Notes: generated from the letters alone by a model not told the origin. Shown: positions 1 to 12,695, counted from the stretch's first letter. The stretch is DNA of 64,000 nt from Xiphydria camelus (GCA_963678675.1 OY783200.1:18654603-18718602); one strand, 5' to 3'. Numbers and translations are program-made.

Positions 1-140
1 CAGGCGTATTATAATGCGCCTAAAATTATCAGTCAAACTGTGAGATTCTTCATGATTTCGGTAGTATTACAATACGCCTAGTCGTATTGAAAAGGCCTAG
101 GCGTATTATAATACGACTGATATTACAATAAGCCTGCGAC
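1..140. repeat. Cluster of short inverted repeats
   Basis: The motif GGCGTATTATAAT and its complement ATTACAATACGCC recur several times in both orientations, together with shorter variants such as GTCGTATTG. The cluster is cut by the window edge, so it may be the end of a larger foldback element. No coding content is seen. Confidence 0.45.
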
Positions 141-1516
141 ATATATAGTACTATAGAATTGCGACAATATTGCATGTTGCAAAATTTAAAAAATGTGCAT
201 GCATCTAATTTTAAAAAAAATTATTTTTGACAGTCATATAGAATGTTGACTATTAAAGGTAAAAGGGGCATACATTGACACCATTTTCCTTACTGGTCTA
301 AAATATATTGCAAACTGAAGTTACCAGATTTGATAACAGCTCCACAAAAAAAAAATCGAAAAAATGCTTCCTCTGACCAGACCTGTATATCTCTATGTTT
401 TCGCGTTTGTCACGTCACGTTCAAGGTCATTTCAAGGTCAAATCCTGGAAAAATAGTCAAATCGATTCAGATTATTATTCCTATATATTTTTGAGGTCGC
501 TGAATCCGAATCCGGTGTCCGTTGCAACAGCTTGTAAACAGTACTAAGACCATGTGGAAACAAATAATGTGCAAAAAGATGTTACTTAGAACTTTGTGGA
601 AATGCTACTACAGCGCCATCTTTGATCTTAAAGGAAAAATTGCTAAACCAACAGATGCAGAATTCATTTTTATACACGTTGATGTAAATATCTCATTTTT
701 CACCAAAAGTGTACTTAGAACTCTGTGGAACTCACGTGACAAGATGTCAATCTTACCACGTACTCTGTTTAAGATTGACACCTGTTAAAATTGTCGTTTA
801 TACTGCATGCAATCGGCTAAAAATCTAAATTTTTGTTTATTTCATTCCAAAATTGACATCAGTACCTAGGTGATTTTATATAGATTCTCTATCGATGAAA
901 TTATAACAGTCATGTTATTTATAAATTTTTACCACTTTAAAATGACTTAAAATTTCTAAAAGTTTTCTTCGTCGAAAATAGGACATGCACGCCCACGTGA
1001 AAACTTAACGACACTGAATCGGGTGATCATTATGAAAGCGCTGATATTTACGCACGGCGTCAGGTGGCAGTCCATATGCGATATTTATTAAGATAGATAA
1101 GAACAGTATTATACGAGTTATTTTACCAGAAAGTAATAAGATTCAGAAAATGTATCACTATTAACCCAGTGTCAATGTTGGTCCGCGTTACCCTATAAAA
1201 CTTTTAAGATTATAAATAAAAAGTAAAACATTCAAAATTATGGTGTAAGAGTGACTTTTGATGAAAAAATTGGAAAAAAATGACTAATTAAAAAAAGTGA
1301 CAAACTTCTGTAACTGGGAATGTGTATCGAATAAATTAATATTCATTTATCTTATTCTAGAGAGACGCTATTTGAAGTTAAATCTCAAAATATAAAATAG
1401 TCCTGACCTACAATAACGTTTTGTAAAACCATTCGATCCAAATAATACGAAACACTAGAATTTTGAAATAAAAATGCCGAAGAAAAAGGAATCGAAATGA
1501 AATATACGATGCGATA
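141..1516. other. AT-rich intergenic DNA, nothing recognisable
   Basis: Homopolymer-rich AT DNA. The longest open stretch (522-788, plus strand) has no ATG-initiated homologous or domain-like sequence and I regard it as fortuitous. No RNA gene or terminal inverted repeat is seen. Confidence 0.5.
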
Positions 1517-1520
1517 TTAA

Positions 1521-2044
1521 GGTTTCTCGAGCGGTACAGGGGTTTTTTCCCTGCTAAAAGTTAGTCCACTGAAGTACAGTAACACTCTAAAGTATGTTCT
1601 TCGTGCGATGTGGCAATAATGTTTGACGTACAGTAGTATGTGTGTATCTGTGAGTTCAAAAATGGAGCCCAAAACATCTTGTCATGCATCTGTACGTTAT
1701 GCAACGTTGCCACATTGACTTATCAGAGGGTAAATTTATAAAGAGCAATTAATAAAAAAAATAACGGGCTTCTTAATGAACGTGAAAATTGGTATAGATG
1801 ATTTTAGTTCATTAAACTTGCTGTTCAAAAAATGTCAGAATTTTTTCACTATTTTTCTCAGAAATATCGCGATTTGTTGGTTATAACCCATAAGAACACA
1901 TGTTATTTTGTTATTCAAAAATCTTCGCAACGAGCTTCTTAAAAGACTTGAAAATTTAACTGAATTTTTTTTTACTTCAATCTACCGAAAATGCAATCAT
2001 TTTCAAGCATTTCTCACTATTTTTAGTATAACGCTCGAGAAACC
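1521..2044. mobile_element. TTAA-flanked MITE (piggyBac-type)
   Basis: The element starts GGTTTCTCGAGCG and ends with its exact complement CGCTCGAGAAACC. It is flanked on both sides by TTAA (1517-1520 and 2045-2048). A TTAA duplication is the signature of piggyBac-superfamily insertion. At 524 bp and without a reading frame it is non-autonomous. The 13-bp inverted repeat does not begin with the CCC typical of piggyBac, so the superfamily call rests on the target site. Confidence 0.75.
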
Positions 2045-2048
2045 TTAA

Positions 2049-2750
2049 ACCTAGATTTGGTATCTCCACATAGCGGTAGACAAAGAGAGAAAAGAAAACG
2101 AGAGAAGAGGAAGAGGAAGGGAGCTCTCGCGCGACTCTCGCGTGAAATCAATATCGACACCTCTGCCGCTCGCTTTTTGCCTTTCTCTCGAAACACGTCA
2201 CGACCGACACGTTGTTTAACACGGGACCCGCGTGTGTGAGATATTCGGTCCTCGCCGGGGCTTGCTCGCCCGCTCGTTCGGTCGGAGGGCGTCAATACCA
2301 ATTAAAGTAAACTCGCCGGGACCTCTGAGGCGAGAGAGACGGGTTAAATAAGAAAGAGGTCCCTCTCCTGGGTGTGCGGCTGGGAAAAAATAAGTAAGCC
2401 GAGCATAAGTATACCCTCGGCGAGGAGGTGCAAACAGAAGAAAAAGAAGGATCGACCCAAACGAGAACCTTCCTGTGCGATACGAGAGAGATCGAGTCCT
2501 GTCAGTTCACACGTTCGTAAACCCGCAACCGCCTCTTCTTCTTCGTTCCGCTAACTTTGTCGCTCCTTGCTCGTGTTCCTCTTGAAATTTTGTTGTTCGT
2601 TTAGGCCATCATCGATTTCATTCTCGCTAATAATTAACTGCTCGTGTTCCTCGATATCGAAATCATACGCATTGCCATTTCGGTCAACTATACACGTTAT
2701 TTAATATTGTAACCGTATCCCACTGAACACTCTACTGAACAGCGTCAAGA
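2049..2750. other. GC-rich purine/pyrimidine patch, possible 5' untranslated or promoter DNA
   Basis: A local jump in GC content with purine-rich runs (2080-2120) and many CpGs. Open frames exist on both strands but overlap each other and show no domain. In insect genomes such patches often mark upstream exons or promoters of distant genes; that is inference only. Confidence 0.3.
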
Positions 2751-2791
2751 GAAGTAACAAGTAATATAACATTAGTGAACCTGCAGTTCCA

Positions 2792-2940
2792 TTACAGTAA
2801 TATAACTCTTGACCGATGCGTGATATTGCATCGGTGACCGCACTGTTACATTGCAGCGGTATAACTTATGACCGATATATGATATTACATCAGTGAATCC
2901 ACTGTTACATTACAGTAACATAATTTCGCGACTGATATAG
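2792..2940 (+). repeat. 59-bp tandem repeat, about 2.5 copies
   Basis: Units 2792-2850 and 2851-2909 plus a partial unit to 2940 share the order TTACAG, TATAAC, ACCGAT, GATATT, ACTGTTACA. A more diverged half-unit lies just upstream (about 2755-2791). A short TCAATC microsatellite follows at 3148-3176. Confidence 0.7.
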
Positions 2941-2942
2941 TA

Positions 2943-3986
2943 TGAACCCTAACACTTTCCAAAAATCAATTCTTTTTATTGCCTTTTCTTATAGTAAAAT
3001 ATTTAAAGAATGTTGTGTCAAAATTTCAACTACAATCTCAAATGTTACTCTGAAAATCTTCTCCTACTTTGTGTATATCACTGTACCATGCTACTCTTGC
3101 AGCTTGTGTTGCGACATTAATTCAATTTGAATAATAAATCTACCTTCAATCTCTCAATCTCAATCTCAATCTCTCCGCTGATACTGCGGAGCGGCAACAA
3201 CTCGGCGCTTTAAACGCTTTAGTCTCGAAACCAAGTTTTAAGTGGACAACGTCATTTAAAAACTACTGCACTGATTCTTTTCAAATTTTGTACACACTCT
3301 CTTTTTCTGCGTATAAAATACCAGACCCCAACGTTTTTATTTATTTTTTGTTACATCAAGGGGGTTTTACAGCAACAAAATGTCGGACTTTTTCGTGAAA
3401 AATTGCATTTTTGACTTCAAACACCCACCAAACATTTAAAACTGGAAACAAATTAAAAAATAATGTTGGGGTCTAGAAAAACACCTGTTTTAACTAAATT
3501 GCTTTGATTTGAGATAATTCTACGCCGAAATATAGTGTCCACCGCAAATCATCTTTTCTAAAAGGCGTCCTCGAAAATGCTTCGTCACCGGCTTATTTCT
3601 CAATATTTTTCTACAAAAAAATTATAAAATGTTCGAATGATGCTTTGTAACATGCGAAACATTAGAATATATCTACTTCAGCAATAGCTCTAAACAAAAT
3701 TCGTAAAAATAGAGTTTCTTCCACCCGTTAGACCCCCCCCCCCCTTCCTTAATAGAGTCCACGTCATTCAAAACTATTAAAATTTCTCGAAGGCAAATAG
3801 ACAGGTGGTCTGATGAGTTTCCGATTTCAACATGAAAATGGCAGCTCTCGTCAACGATAGCTGGGGAATGTGTTCGTACATCTTTTGACATGTACTGTAC
3901 ATGTACTTTGTTGTTTGACAATCGTTTGAGTCAGTCGATGTGAGTGCTTTGGTGAAAATGGAAAAAATCGAATATCGAGGTTTCGA
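2943..3986. other. Intergenic DNA with degenerate repeat fragments
   Basis: It contains a weak inverted pair (CCCCAACG near 3330 against GTTGGGG near 3464) and a poly-C run at about 3728-3742. The segment resembles old transposon debris, but I cannot define element ends. No gene is seen. Confidence 0.35.
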
Positions 3987-4985
3987 GCTGCCAAGTAGGT
4001 ACTTTTCAGGGTGCATGAGGCGCATAAGTGTGTGTGGGAACATCGATTAATCCTTCACACATCTCCTGTCGGCAAACCTGCAAATCACTCGGTATAACCA
4101 AGCCCAACGAGAGTAACCGAGATCGAAATGACAAATGACTATATCAAAGCAGGCTACCGATGTTCAAAATGCTACTTGTGGCGGGCTCGTGCCTGAAGAC
4201 ATTGGCGAATATTATTATTGAATTGATTGTAATAATTGAAAAATACCGAAGTCAACAAACACAAAGTAAGAAATGGCAAGTATGTTAAAATCCTTCAATT
4301 ACACTGCACAAAAGTGGATATTTTAATTTATTTATCGAATGACTTGTGTTTTCCATTTGGTAGGATATAAGTTCTGATACTTATATATATATTGCTTATG
4401 CAACGCATAACAGTTATGCATGGTGTTCCACTCAAGAGATTCGTACAAAATATATTTTAATAATAAGAATTTTGCCAATATTTATCTTGTCAACAAACTG
4501 AAAAACTTCACTAAATGACGGATTAAGTAGTGATTAACTGGTCCTGGAGCTGGCCAAATATTTATTCCAACGACCATTGCAATCTTGTTAATTGTCGACG
4601 AGATAAATATCGTCAAAGTGAAGTGTACTTCATATGAACCTCCTGAGCGAATTACTTCCTGCATTTCTAATTTTGAATAATTCCATACTGTATTTTAAGA
4701 AGTTAGCACAGATATATAATATGCGCGCTTAAGAATAATCATTTCTTCAGGCACGGGTCCGCCAAGTACGATTTTGTACATTGGTAGCCTGTTTTGGTAT
4801 ATTTCATTTTTTTGGTTTTGGTCTTTGTCATTTCGATCTCGGTTACTTTCGTTGGGCCTGATTTACCGAGTGATTTGTAGGTTGGGCGACAGGAGATGTG
4901 TGAAGGATTAATTGAAGTTCTCACTCGCACTTATGCGCTTCTTATATCGCCCACCCTGAAAAGTATACTTAGTATAGGTCCTTGG
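3987..4985. mobile_element. 1-kb foldback element
   Basis: Long inverted arms (about 3987-4204 and 4741-4985) share many blocks, including ACTTTTCAGGGTG, GCGCATAAGTG, ATCCTTCACACATCTCCTGT and CCGAGATCGAAATGAC, each in opposite orientation. The central 530 bp is AT-rich and non-coding. Short frames across the arms are by-products of the repeat. Superfamily unknown; no clear target duplication is visible. Confidence 0.75.
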
Positions 4986-7900
4986 CACTACATTCGGATA
5001 TCAATACTTTTTTAGTAATTTTTTTTTGGGAGGGGGGGCACGGGGTGGAATTGTTTCTGAGCTTTTTTTCGACACGATTATTAATGAGTTATTTTTTAAA
5101 GCGGTCCCGCATAGTCCTTGGCGTATTTTTTACATTGTTGGTGTATAAGTATTACAATAATAATACTTCATCTCCAAATGAGTATGAGTACTCTCACCTG
5201 GAATATTTTTCCATACAGCACATAAAGTTGCAGATACATTTATGAAATGCATCTGATACTTTGCAACATTGCGGAAAGGTTTCTGCAATGTATTATTTAA
5301 TTAAAAGTTTGGTACTATATGAGTTGTTACTCATAATCTTTGAATGAGTTTTATCATCTACATTTCTGAATAAACTATTCCAAATTGTTCAGAAGCCTAT
5401 TATGTTAATATAGATTAAATGTGCGTTTATAATGATATAATCATATCTATAAATAACTGAGCTGAAATATCTCTATTCTAATGTTACTTTTCAATTTTTC
5501 ACAAGATATATAAAACTTGCCAATAAGTAATTTTTTCAGATCCCATCTTTCTACTTCATTTCTGAAAGTCTACATTTGCATCATGTATTGAATTATGCTC
5601 ACTTACGATAAATCGTTTTCTATAAGTACCGTACCGTTGTACGTATGAAGTAGAAGTTTATAAACACAGTAAAATCGACGCGGTTTTAGAGAAGAAGATT
5701 GACCCAAGGACTACAAAATAAATGTTACCCGTCCCGATCCTACATTAAAGATGTATAAATGCTGGGAAGCGAAGATGCGAAGAGAGAAAGCTGAAATTCC
5801 TCTCGTTCGTTTTTCGTTCCAGAGAGGCCGAAAAAAGGCGCGGATTTTAATCAGCGACATGCGCGACCGAGGGCCAGCCGCGATGAACGTAGGTATACGC
5901 GGACGGACGGACGACAAATATTCACAAGCATTCTTCCCCGCATGGCAATCGCGGGTCGCCGAAGAATTCGAGCGATCGAAAATAGAATACAATCTACGCG
6001 CGACGACGACACACCAGACATTCGGACGACACACAAACCGCCTGGCTCTCTCTTCTCTCTCGTTCGCACATGGATGCAGATACTGCCGTTGCATATACAG
6101 GGTTATTCATAATTGAGATATTTGATTACACGGAATAATTCTCCGTGAAAAATTGAACGTATTTTTCTTATCCTTATATGTATAAGATCCATATAGGTGC
6201 AGTATTTTTCAAGTTCTATTCAATGATATAGTTGCTCGATTAGTTACCTAGATATTTTCCATCAAAATAAATTTCTAGTAAGACATGTGAAAAGTTGTCA
6301 ATATATTTTTGCTCATATAATTTAAAATTATCATGTATGGAATAATTGAAGCCCTCGGGGGAAAATAGTAATATGCCACATTACGATGACCTATTTTGAG
6401 AAAAGAACACAACTAAATAAGGAAATCACCGGGTTTCGAATCACTGCCTTATATAAAAGAGTGATAGAACTGATCTCGAATATAATCAAAAAGAAAAGAA
6501 ACACTTCGCGAATTCGGTCTCGACGTCGCGATCAAGAATTTTCTTGGCAGGAATCTACTTTACCGGCAAGCGTTCACGTTTTACGCGGTAATTCGCGAGA
6601 ACTTTTCAATTATCCGTCGAAATGAAGTTGGGAAAGTGCGAGAGAGCATTCTAGCGAGAAAATATTGGGCAATCTTGGCTCGTGCACTTTATATTTTATG
6701 TTATCTATACTCCTTCCAGAGTTCGTTCGAGTTCGAAGAGGAACGTAAATCCCGAAGGGGCCCCCAAACGGCGATGCATCGCGGGCGGGAGGCACGAGCT
6801 GGAAGAAAAATCGTCGCCCGATCGCGATCTCCTTATTTTTATTAATTTTTATTTTCCTCCTCCACACCACCGCGCCCTACTTTTTTCGCTTCTTATTTTA
6901 TGAAAGGCTTGCCCTGATACGTTCGAGGGCGCGAAACAATGGAGGCCATTAATTATTACCGGTGTGTATCCCAGTGCTCGTAACGTGTTATTTAGACCGT
7001 GCGTGATACCGCCATGCACCGCAAATACGGACTTATTATAAAACGTTATTAAGATGCAGCGCGATATTGCAGTTCAGTTTCGGCACGAGGTTTGGTGCTG
7101 TACATGTATGTATATGTATATTCGACGGGATGTTCGTGTTGATATTTTAATCGGAGTATTGCCTTTGCACTGGGGAAAAAATATGTAGATATTTAAAGCC
7201 AATTATTTAGTAACTGGGGAATCCCAATTAGTCTATATTATTAATTTGGTTAATATATAATGCATGTATTATAAATTTATAAATCGATTTTCTCTAAACA
7301 TTTGAATTAGGATTAACAATATTGCTGGAACGCCAGCAAAAATAAATTCACAGAAAGAAGCCTACAATGCACCTTAACAGTTTAGCGTTGGACATTCAAT
7401 ATGATACCTATGCATTGATAAGAGAGAGAGAGTTAATATTTTTACTTATACATGGCGAATATTTCGTTTTGGTGCGAACAAAAAGTCGTTAATTATTAAA
7501 ACATTCATTAGACTTAAATAAATATTTTGAGTTACCTCTTTGAATGAAACAACAATTTTATAGGGTAGTTAACAAATATTTTCTTGTTCCAGCGGAATGT
7601 TGATTCCGTCACATTAAAATATACGTTTACAAAATATACGAAAATGAATTCTTTTTTCAGTGTGGCGGTGCATCTACTCTACGTTTTTAGAATTTTGTTT
7701 CTTCGTATTTTTAATCATGGACCACGATCGTATCTACATCACGCCAGGTCGGAGTTAGGCGGGACGTGGCATAGGTATAGAGAATTATTTTTGCCTTTAT
7801 GCCGCAGGAGTAAAGCCGGCGCACGAGTCGGGGATGCGGCGAAGAGATGAGGTGTGGAATATTTATGGTCATTCTAGGAGCGAGCGACAATGGCCGTCTC

Positions 7901-9480
7901 CATATTGAACTGCCATGTACAGGGTGTCTCGCGCGAGCTTCCGGCTGGAAGATGAAATCTTACGAAGTTTTGTGGGTGGAAATGGAAATGTCGAAAGAGC
8001 CGTCACAACGGGAGAGGAATTTCCAACGTCACCTACTTCTATGCAACCCGAACCCCGCGTCGATATCTGCAGCTTGATGCGGCAATAACTATGGAGATTT
8101 AGTCTCTAAGGTGGTAAAATATATTTTTCTTTGAAATTATGAGAAACTATACTAAAAATCGATCTATTCAGCGATAATTTAACATTTTTCTAATCAAAAT
8201 AACGTTCGAAGAAGCTTAAAAAAAGAAATGTACTATCAAGATTCTGGCTTCAAACATAAGAAACTGAAATTAATGGAAGCAGATAACAAAAGTAAAATCC
8301 AAATATTGAAAATATGAAACTTCATTTGAAAAACTACAATATTTCGAACGGAATAGTTGATATAAAATTAGATTTTAGTGCGTGATACCGATTTCTCGTA
8401 TTCCAAGGTACGCATATAACGTATTAACAATATTTCTAACAATTGAAAAAATTCACACTAAAAGCACCTCAACTACTTCAGCACGAAATAACTAAAATTC
8501 ATGAACCGATAAATTAGAAACTAAAGGGAACAGAAATAAAGCGTTTTGCCCGAAACGATATTTCCTCTTTAACGGATGAAAAGAGAAAGAGTCCCTTTGT
8601 ACCGGTAATTGCGCATCGTGCGGATATTTTTTACCGCGACTGTTCGTCAGCAAGCGGTTCGTTGCCACGATGCCCATAGGATCGCGGGGCTTCTCTCGTC
8701 TGATTAATATTGCCAACGCCACTCTATTAGGCGGGGAATGGCACCGCGCTTCGAGACGGAACTCCCAGTGGGAGGGGGTAAAGAATTCGTCAAAGGCTAA
8801 TACCGGTTAATTGTGCTAAATACGGGAGGTTTGGCTTAACGTCTGTTTCTCTGATGAGCGAGTTCCCTATAGACATAGTTCGCTCATCCTCACCTCGAGC
8901 TTTCCGAGTTTCCTTCCTCTCACTACCCTCACAACCCGCGTTCTCTTCGTTCCTCGCGATCGAGCTCGTACAGCTGCTAGTTCGTATCTCGAAGTCTTCC
9001 TCGCGGAAATAATTCTGATACGCTTCGTGGAATTGCAGAATACCGCCTTACCTCCACTCCCTCTCTCCTTTCCCGGAAGGGGAAAGGGTTTCATACATCT
9101 CTCTTTCACTCTTTCAGCTTCCATTCCGTCTATTCTTCTTATATCCTGCATAATTCGTCATTTGCTTTGATCTGTACAAGCCTTCCTAAAATGAAATAAA
9201 TATTTCTCTCTTCTCTTTCTCATTCTCTCTATCCCGCTCTTTTGCTTCGCTATACCGCGTAATGTTCACGAATCTGTATTGGAACTAGGCGTGGACTCTG
9301 CTGAAGGCGCCATAATCGTAAGAGTTCCGCAACCGTCTGGTCGTTATGTGGTTCGTTACCTGGTATACTAAAGCAATAAGGCAATTTGCTATAGTAGATG
9401 GTAATCTTTATACTTACTATTTTTAATTGTAGTAGTATCACGAATAATAGCTGCTTATACAGTAGCCTTAAAATATTTCA
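4986..9480. other. Intergenic DNA with GC-rich islands, no supported gene
   Basis: GC-rich patches at about 5750-6090, 6610-6850 and 8860-9150 hold long open frames on both strands that overlap each other and lack recognisable domains. A TACAGGGTTATTC motif at about 6098 and TACAGGGTGTCTCG at about 7918 look like single ends of Tc1/mariner-type elements whose partners are missing. The rest is AT-rich and featureless. Confidence 0.4.
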
Positions 9481-9865
9481 ATATTGTACACTAAGTATTT
9501 GGCATAGAAATTTAAAAGAATGCTTTTAATTTACAGTATACTGAGAGAAAAAAATAATAAAGTATACTATTTTTTTTACTATTTCGATAGGTTGCTGTAA
9601 TAGGTAAACTGTAATAGTAATAATAACCACGATTTCCTGGTAAGAATTACGATATTTGGAAACCATTTGGCAATAGCAAAATTTACTATTTTCAGTTTAT
9701 TGATTTCATATAGTAATATTTATTACTTATTTATGGAAATATGTACTATATGTTTAAAATTATGTTTATAATTTATTATTAAATAGGTTCTTATTACTAT
9801 AATTATTGCATCATTCTCAATAGTACATCCAACTACTTAATAGTAGTTACGGCTATACCTTAAGC
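9481..9865. repeat. Low-complexity TAGTAATA-rich tract
   Basis: Repeated TAGTA, TAATAGTAA and TTACTATT words in both orientations. A TACTGAGAGAAAAAAA motif near 9537 resembles the ends of the CACTGARAAAA-type MITEs elsewhere in this window (17.8 and 54.4 kb), but its partner end was not found. Confidence 0.4.
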
Positions 9866-9869
9866 GGAC

Positions 9870-11160
9870 GTCTATATCCGTTTTCACCGTTCATTATCAT
9901 TGCGATCTAAGTAACGCGCGAATCTAGAGTTAATCCCACCATCGCATCGGTTACAATGACGAGACAGGCGGTATGTTTCGGCAAATCTAGGCTGCTAATC
10001 AGCTCGCAATCCCGCACCTTTCCCGGAAAGGTTAATTGCTGGACGAGTCGTAATGAGCCGTCTCCTGCAATACTCACTCTAATAGATGCCGCTACACTTA
10101 CAATATTAAGTCGGCCTTGTAAAGGGAAAAAATTACGAATTCAATAGATGACCAATCGGGAAAACCTAGTACCTGGCTTATCCAGGTACAAAGGATTGAA
10201 CCATCATTTGATGCAGCCTGACTCCTTTTATGGTCAGGGAAGAGTCACCAAGACTCTTGCCCATTATGGGGTACTTACACGGGTCGATTTTCGCCGTGCG
10301 GCTGGTCGCTTACGAAATCGCCTCTGTAAGCCGCATCGCTACCTCATTTACACACTTGACTGAAATCGCAAACGATTAAGTCATTTTCTTCGAAAATGTT
10401 GAGCAGAACCCTCATCCGCACCACTCGTTTTTGAATTTGCAATCTTGTTGGCCTCCCTGTTATATGTGATTCGTAAATTTTTTATCTTCGCATTTAAGCT
10501 CTTCTATTGATATAGTAAGATACATTTCTTGAATAATAGATAAGACTTGAGAGCTGCTAAACGAATACCATTTCTCCTATAATCTGGTTCTCTTGGGTTT
10601 CATAAGCATGGGTGCCTTTCATAGCATTCCAAAAAGAGTATGGTATTATTTTTATCCATACCTACTTAATGTGTGCAACCAAACGATCTGTACATATCTA
10701 CTGCGATCGCCTGTGACTAAGCATTTTTACGGTCGATTGTAGTCACCCGCCGCCTGCGACCAAAAATCGGATGACTACCTACTTTGGCGTTTTCGATTTT
10801 AGTCATCTGCTGTGCAGTCGACTTGCTATTTACACGGTCGATTTTTGCCGTGGGGCCTAGTGCGGCGGAAATCGACCCGCGTAAAGCCCGCATTAGGTAC
10901 GGAACTCAGAAAATACCTGGCGTTATGTCTTTGTCTGTTAGATCCGGGACTTGGAAAATGCCCAGTGTCATCTCTTGTTCCACGTCATCCTCCTTCAACC
11001 AATCAGGGTGCATGGCGTCAGCCCACGCTATCCCCACTACCTTGTAATTGCTGTTAGATGTAAGGTATGTATAAGCCGAAACCAAATGCATGTTCTTCAA
11101 TATAGTGTAGTTTAATGTAGTGCTCTTGCATTCAGGTGCAAGTCCTTTAACTTGAAGACA
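9870..11160 (+). repeat. LTR-like long dispersed repeat, copy 1
   Basis: It shares ordered blocks with copies at 11330-11990, 20880-21830 and 51640-52010: a TCATTATCATTGCGATCTAA block (about 9890), a CCCGGAAAGGTTAATTGCTGG block (about 10020), a CCTGGCTTATCCAGGTA block (about 10170), and a CCAAT-rich block ending in ATCCCCACTA (about 10990-11040). CCAAT motifs, a TATA-like element and no long frame suggest a promoter-bearing terminal repeat of a retroelement. That identity is inference. Confidence 0.5.
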
Positions 11161-11329
11161 GCTCAGTTACCCATGATCTCAGTCATACCCATTCCTCGTG
11201 CAAGGTTAGCAGATCCAGAGTGTTAAGTATAATACATTACATCTAATAATTGTGTACTTGTTTCATGTACACATTGTGTACATATCTTGTTTCGACAAGC
11301 GTGTGCTGCTGACGCAATTGCAGTCCGGT

Positions 11330-11990
11330 ATCTTTCTCGGAAACATTTATTCCGATAGTTCTACCGCTCATTATCATCGCGATCTAAATACCTTTCTCAT
11401 TTAGCATCAAGTTCGTCATTATGTATAATAGCACGGCGATACGGCTCGACCACAAAGGTTGTAAATACTATATTAATAATCCCAAATCCTTCTCGGAAGA
11501 CTAATTGCCGGATGGGTCAGATTAAGTCGCCCCCCGCAGGTGACCGGTAAATCTAATACCTGGCTTATATCAGGTATAGAAGATCGTTTCGGCATTCCGC
11601 GTTGAACCCTCGTTATGATCAAGGACGAGCAACGGTGACCGTTCCGATAAACTTGATACCTGTCTTATCAGGTATAGAGAATCACTCCAACACTCCGCGT
11701 AGCCTGAACCCTCGTCATGACTAAGGACGAGCAACGGTACCTTATCTGCTAATCGGGACGCGGAAACCACCGAACGTCATCTATTGTTCTAATGTCTTTC
11801 TCTCCTAGCCAATTGGGGTGCACTGCATCAACCCCCACTAGTTACACCGTTATTCTCATTCAGCTAATCAGAGCGTACCGTATCGCTCACGCTATCCCCA
11901 CTATCTATTAGCTGTACGATATATAAACCGCAACCGAATGCACTTTACTCAATGTGTGTAATCAAGTGAACAGTGCCTCAGCATAAACAG
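11330..11990 (+). repeat. LTR-like long dispersed repeat, copy 2
   Basis: Second, shorter copy lying directly after copy 1. Its middle contains a tandem duplication of about 100 bp (about 11550-11642 and 11650-11742), each unit reading from a TACCTG..TATCAGGTATAGA block to AAGGACGAGCAACGGT. It ends with CCAAT-type motifs and a TATA box before the ZMAT2 copy. Confidence 0.55.
11920..11927 (+). promoter_or_regulatory. TATA box of the LTR-like repeat upstream of the ZMAT2 copy
   Basis: TATATAAA lies 197 bp upstream of the ATG at 12124. AATCAG/CCAAT-like motifs precede it at about 11812 and 11865. The equivalent place in the 20.9-kb copy reads TACATAAA (21328-21335). Transcription from this repeat could run into the ZMAT2 copy, but this is inference. 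Confidence 0.4.
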
Positions 11991-12123
11991 TAGTATAGTT
12001 GTGACCACAGGTACATCGACAAGTGCAAGTGCACCGAAATTTGTACATAAACATCCCGTAGATCGTTTTTGGCATTTTTCGTGTAGTTACGTTTTTACGT
12101 GAATAATCACACCGTTTTTTAAA

Positions 12124-12695
12124 ATGTCGACGCGACCAGAGGATCATAGACGAAAGTGGAATAGAGAAGAATATGAAAGGATAGCCTCACAGCGTCTTCA
12201 AGATGAAATTACAGAAGAATCGGGAATACCGAAGCAACCAGCTGTTAAAAGAGAATTACTCAAACAGCGTGATTATAAAGTTGACTTAGAATCTAAGCTA
12301 GAAAAGAGTGTGGTCATTCACAAAAACACTCCATCATCTCAGACTGAAGGATATTATTGCAATGTATGCGATTGTGTCGTCAAAGATTCTATTAATTTTT
12401 TGGTTCACATCAATGGAATAAAACACCAGCGTAAACTCGGAATGTCTATGAAAATTGAACGTTCAACATTGGATCAAGTTAAAGCTAGATTTGCCGTAAA
12501 TAAGAAGAAGATGGAGGGAAAAAAGAAAGATTACGATCTAGAGCAAAGAGTAAAAGAGCTGAAAGCAGAGGAAGAGAAAATTAAAGAATTCAGAAAGGAG
12601 AAGAGGAAGGGCAGAAAAGAAAATTGGAAGAGGCGTATGAAGAAGAGGTTCATCCGATCATGGGGTTCGCAGGTTTTGGATATAAAAAGAAGTGA
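12124..12695 (+). pseudogene. ZMAT2: Intronless ZMAT2/Snu23-like copy with a C-terminal frameshift
   Basis: ZMAT2 (yeast Snu23) is a spliceosomal U4/U6.U5 tri-snRNP protein acting in the nucleus. The frame gives its hallmarks in order: an N-terminal RRKWNREEYE-like segment, PAVKRELLKQRDYKVDLESK (about residues 38-58), a matrin-type C2H2 finger around residues 78-101 (CNVCDC, then HINGIKHQR), and the SMKIERSTLDQVKARFAVNK block. After a lysine-rich coiled coil the frame slips between about 12590 and 12640. The family C-terminus (PIMGFAGFGYKKK) continues in another frame and stops at 12693-12695, while the original frame runs to 12756 with unrelated residues. A complete coding region without introns, plus a frameshift, points to a decayed retrocopy. 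A sequencing error in an intact intronless gene is the alternative. No poly(A) tract or target duplication was identified. Confidence 0.85.

Noticed and set aside
3673..4043. Overlapping minus-strand frames
   Set aside because: One includes a poly-G (poly-C) run and the other enters the foldback arm at 3987. No domain.
5711..6116. Open frames of 121 and 127 codons on opposite strands
   Set aside because: They overlap almost completely, lie in a GC-rich patch, are arginine-rich and have no domain or splice context. At most one could be real and neither is supported.
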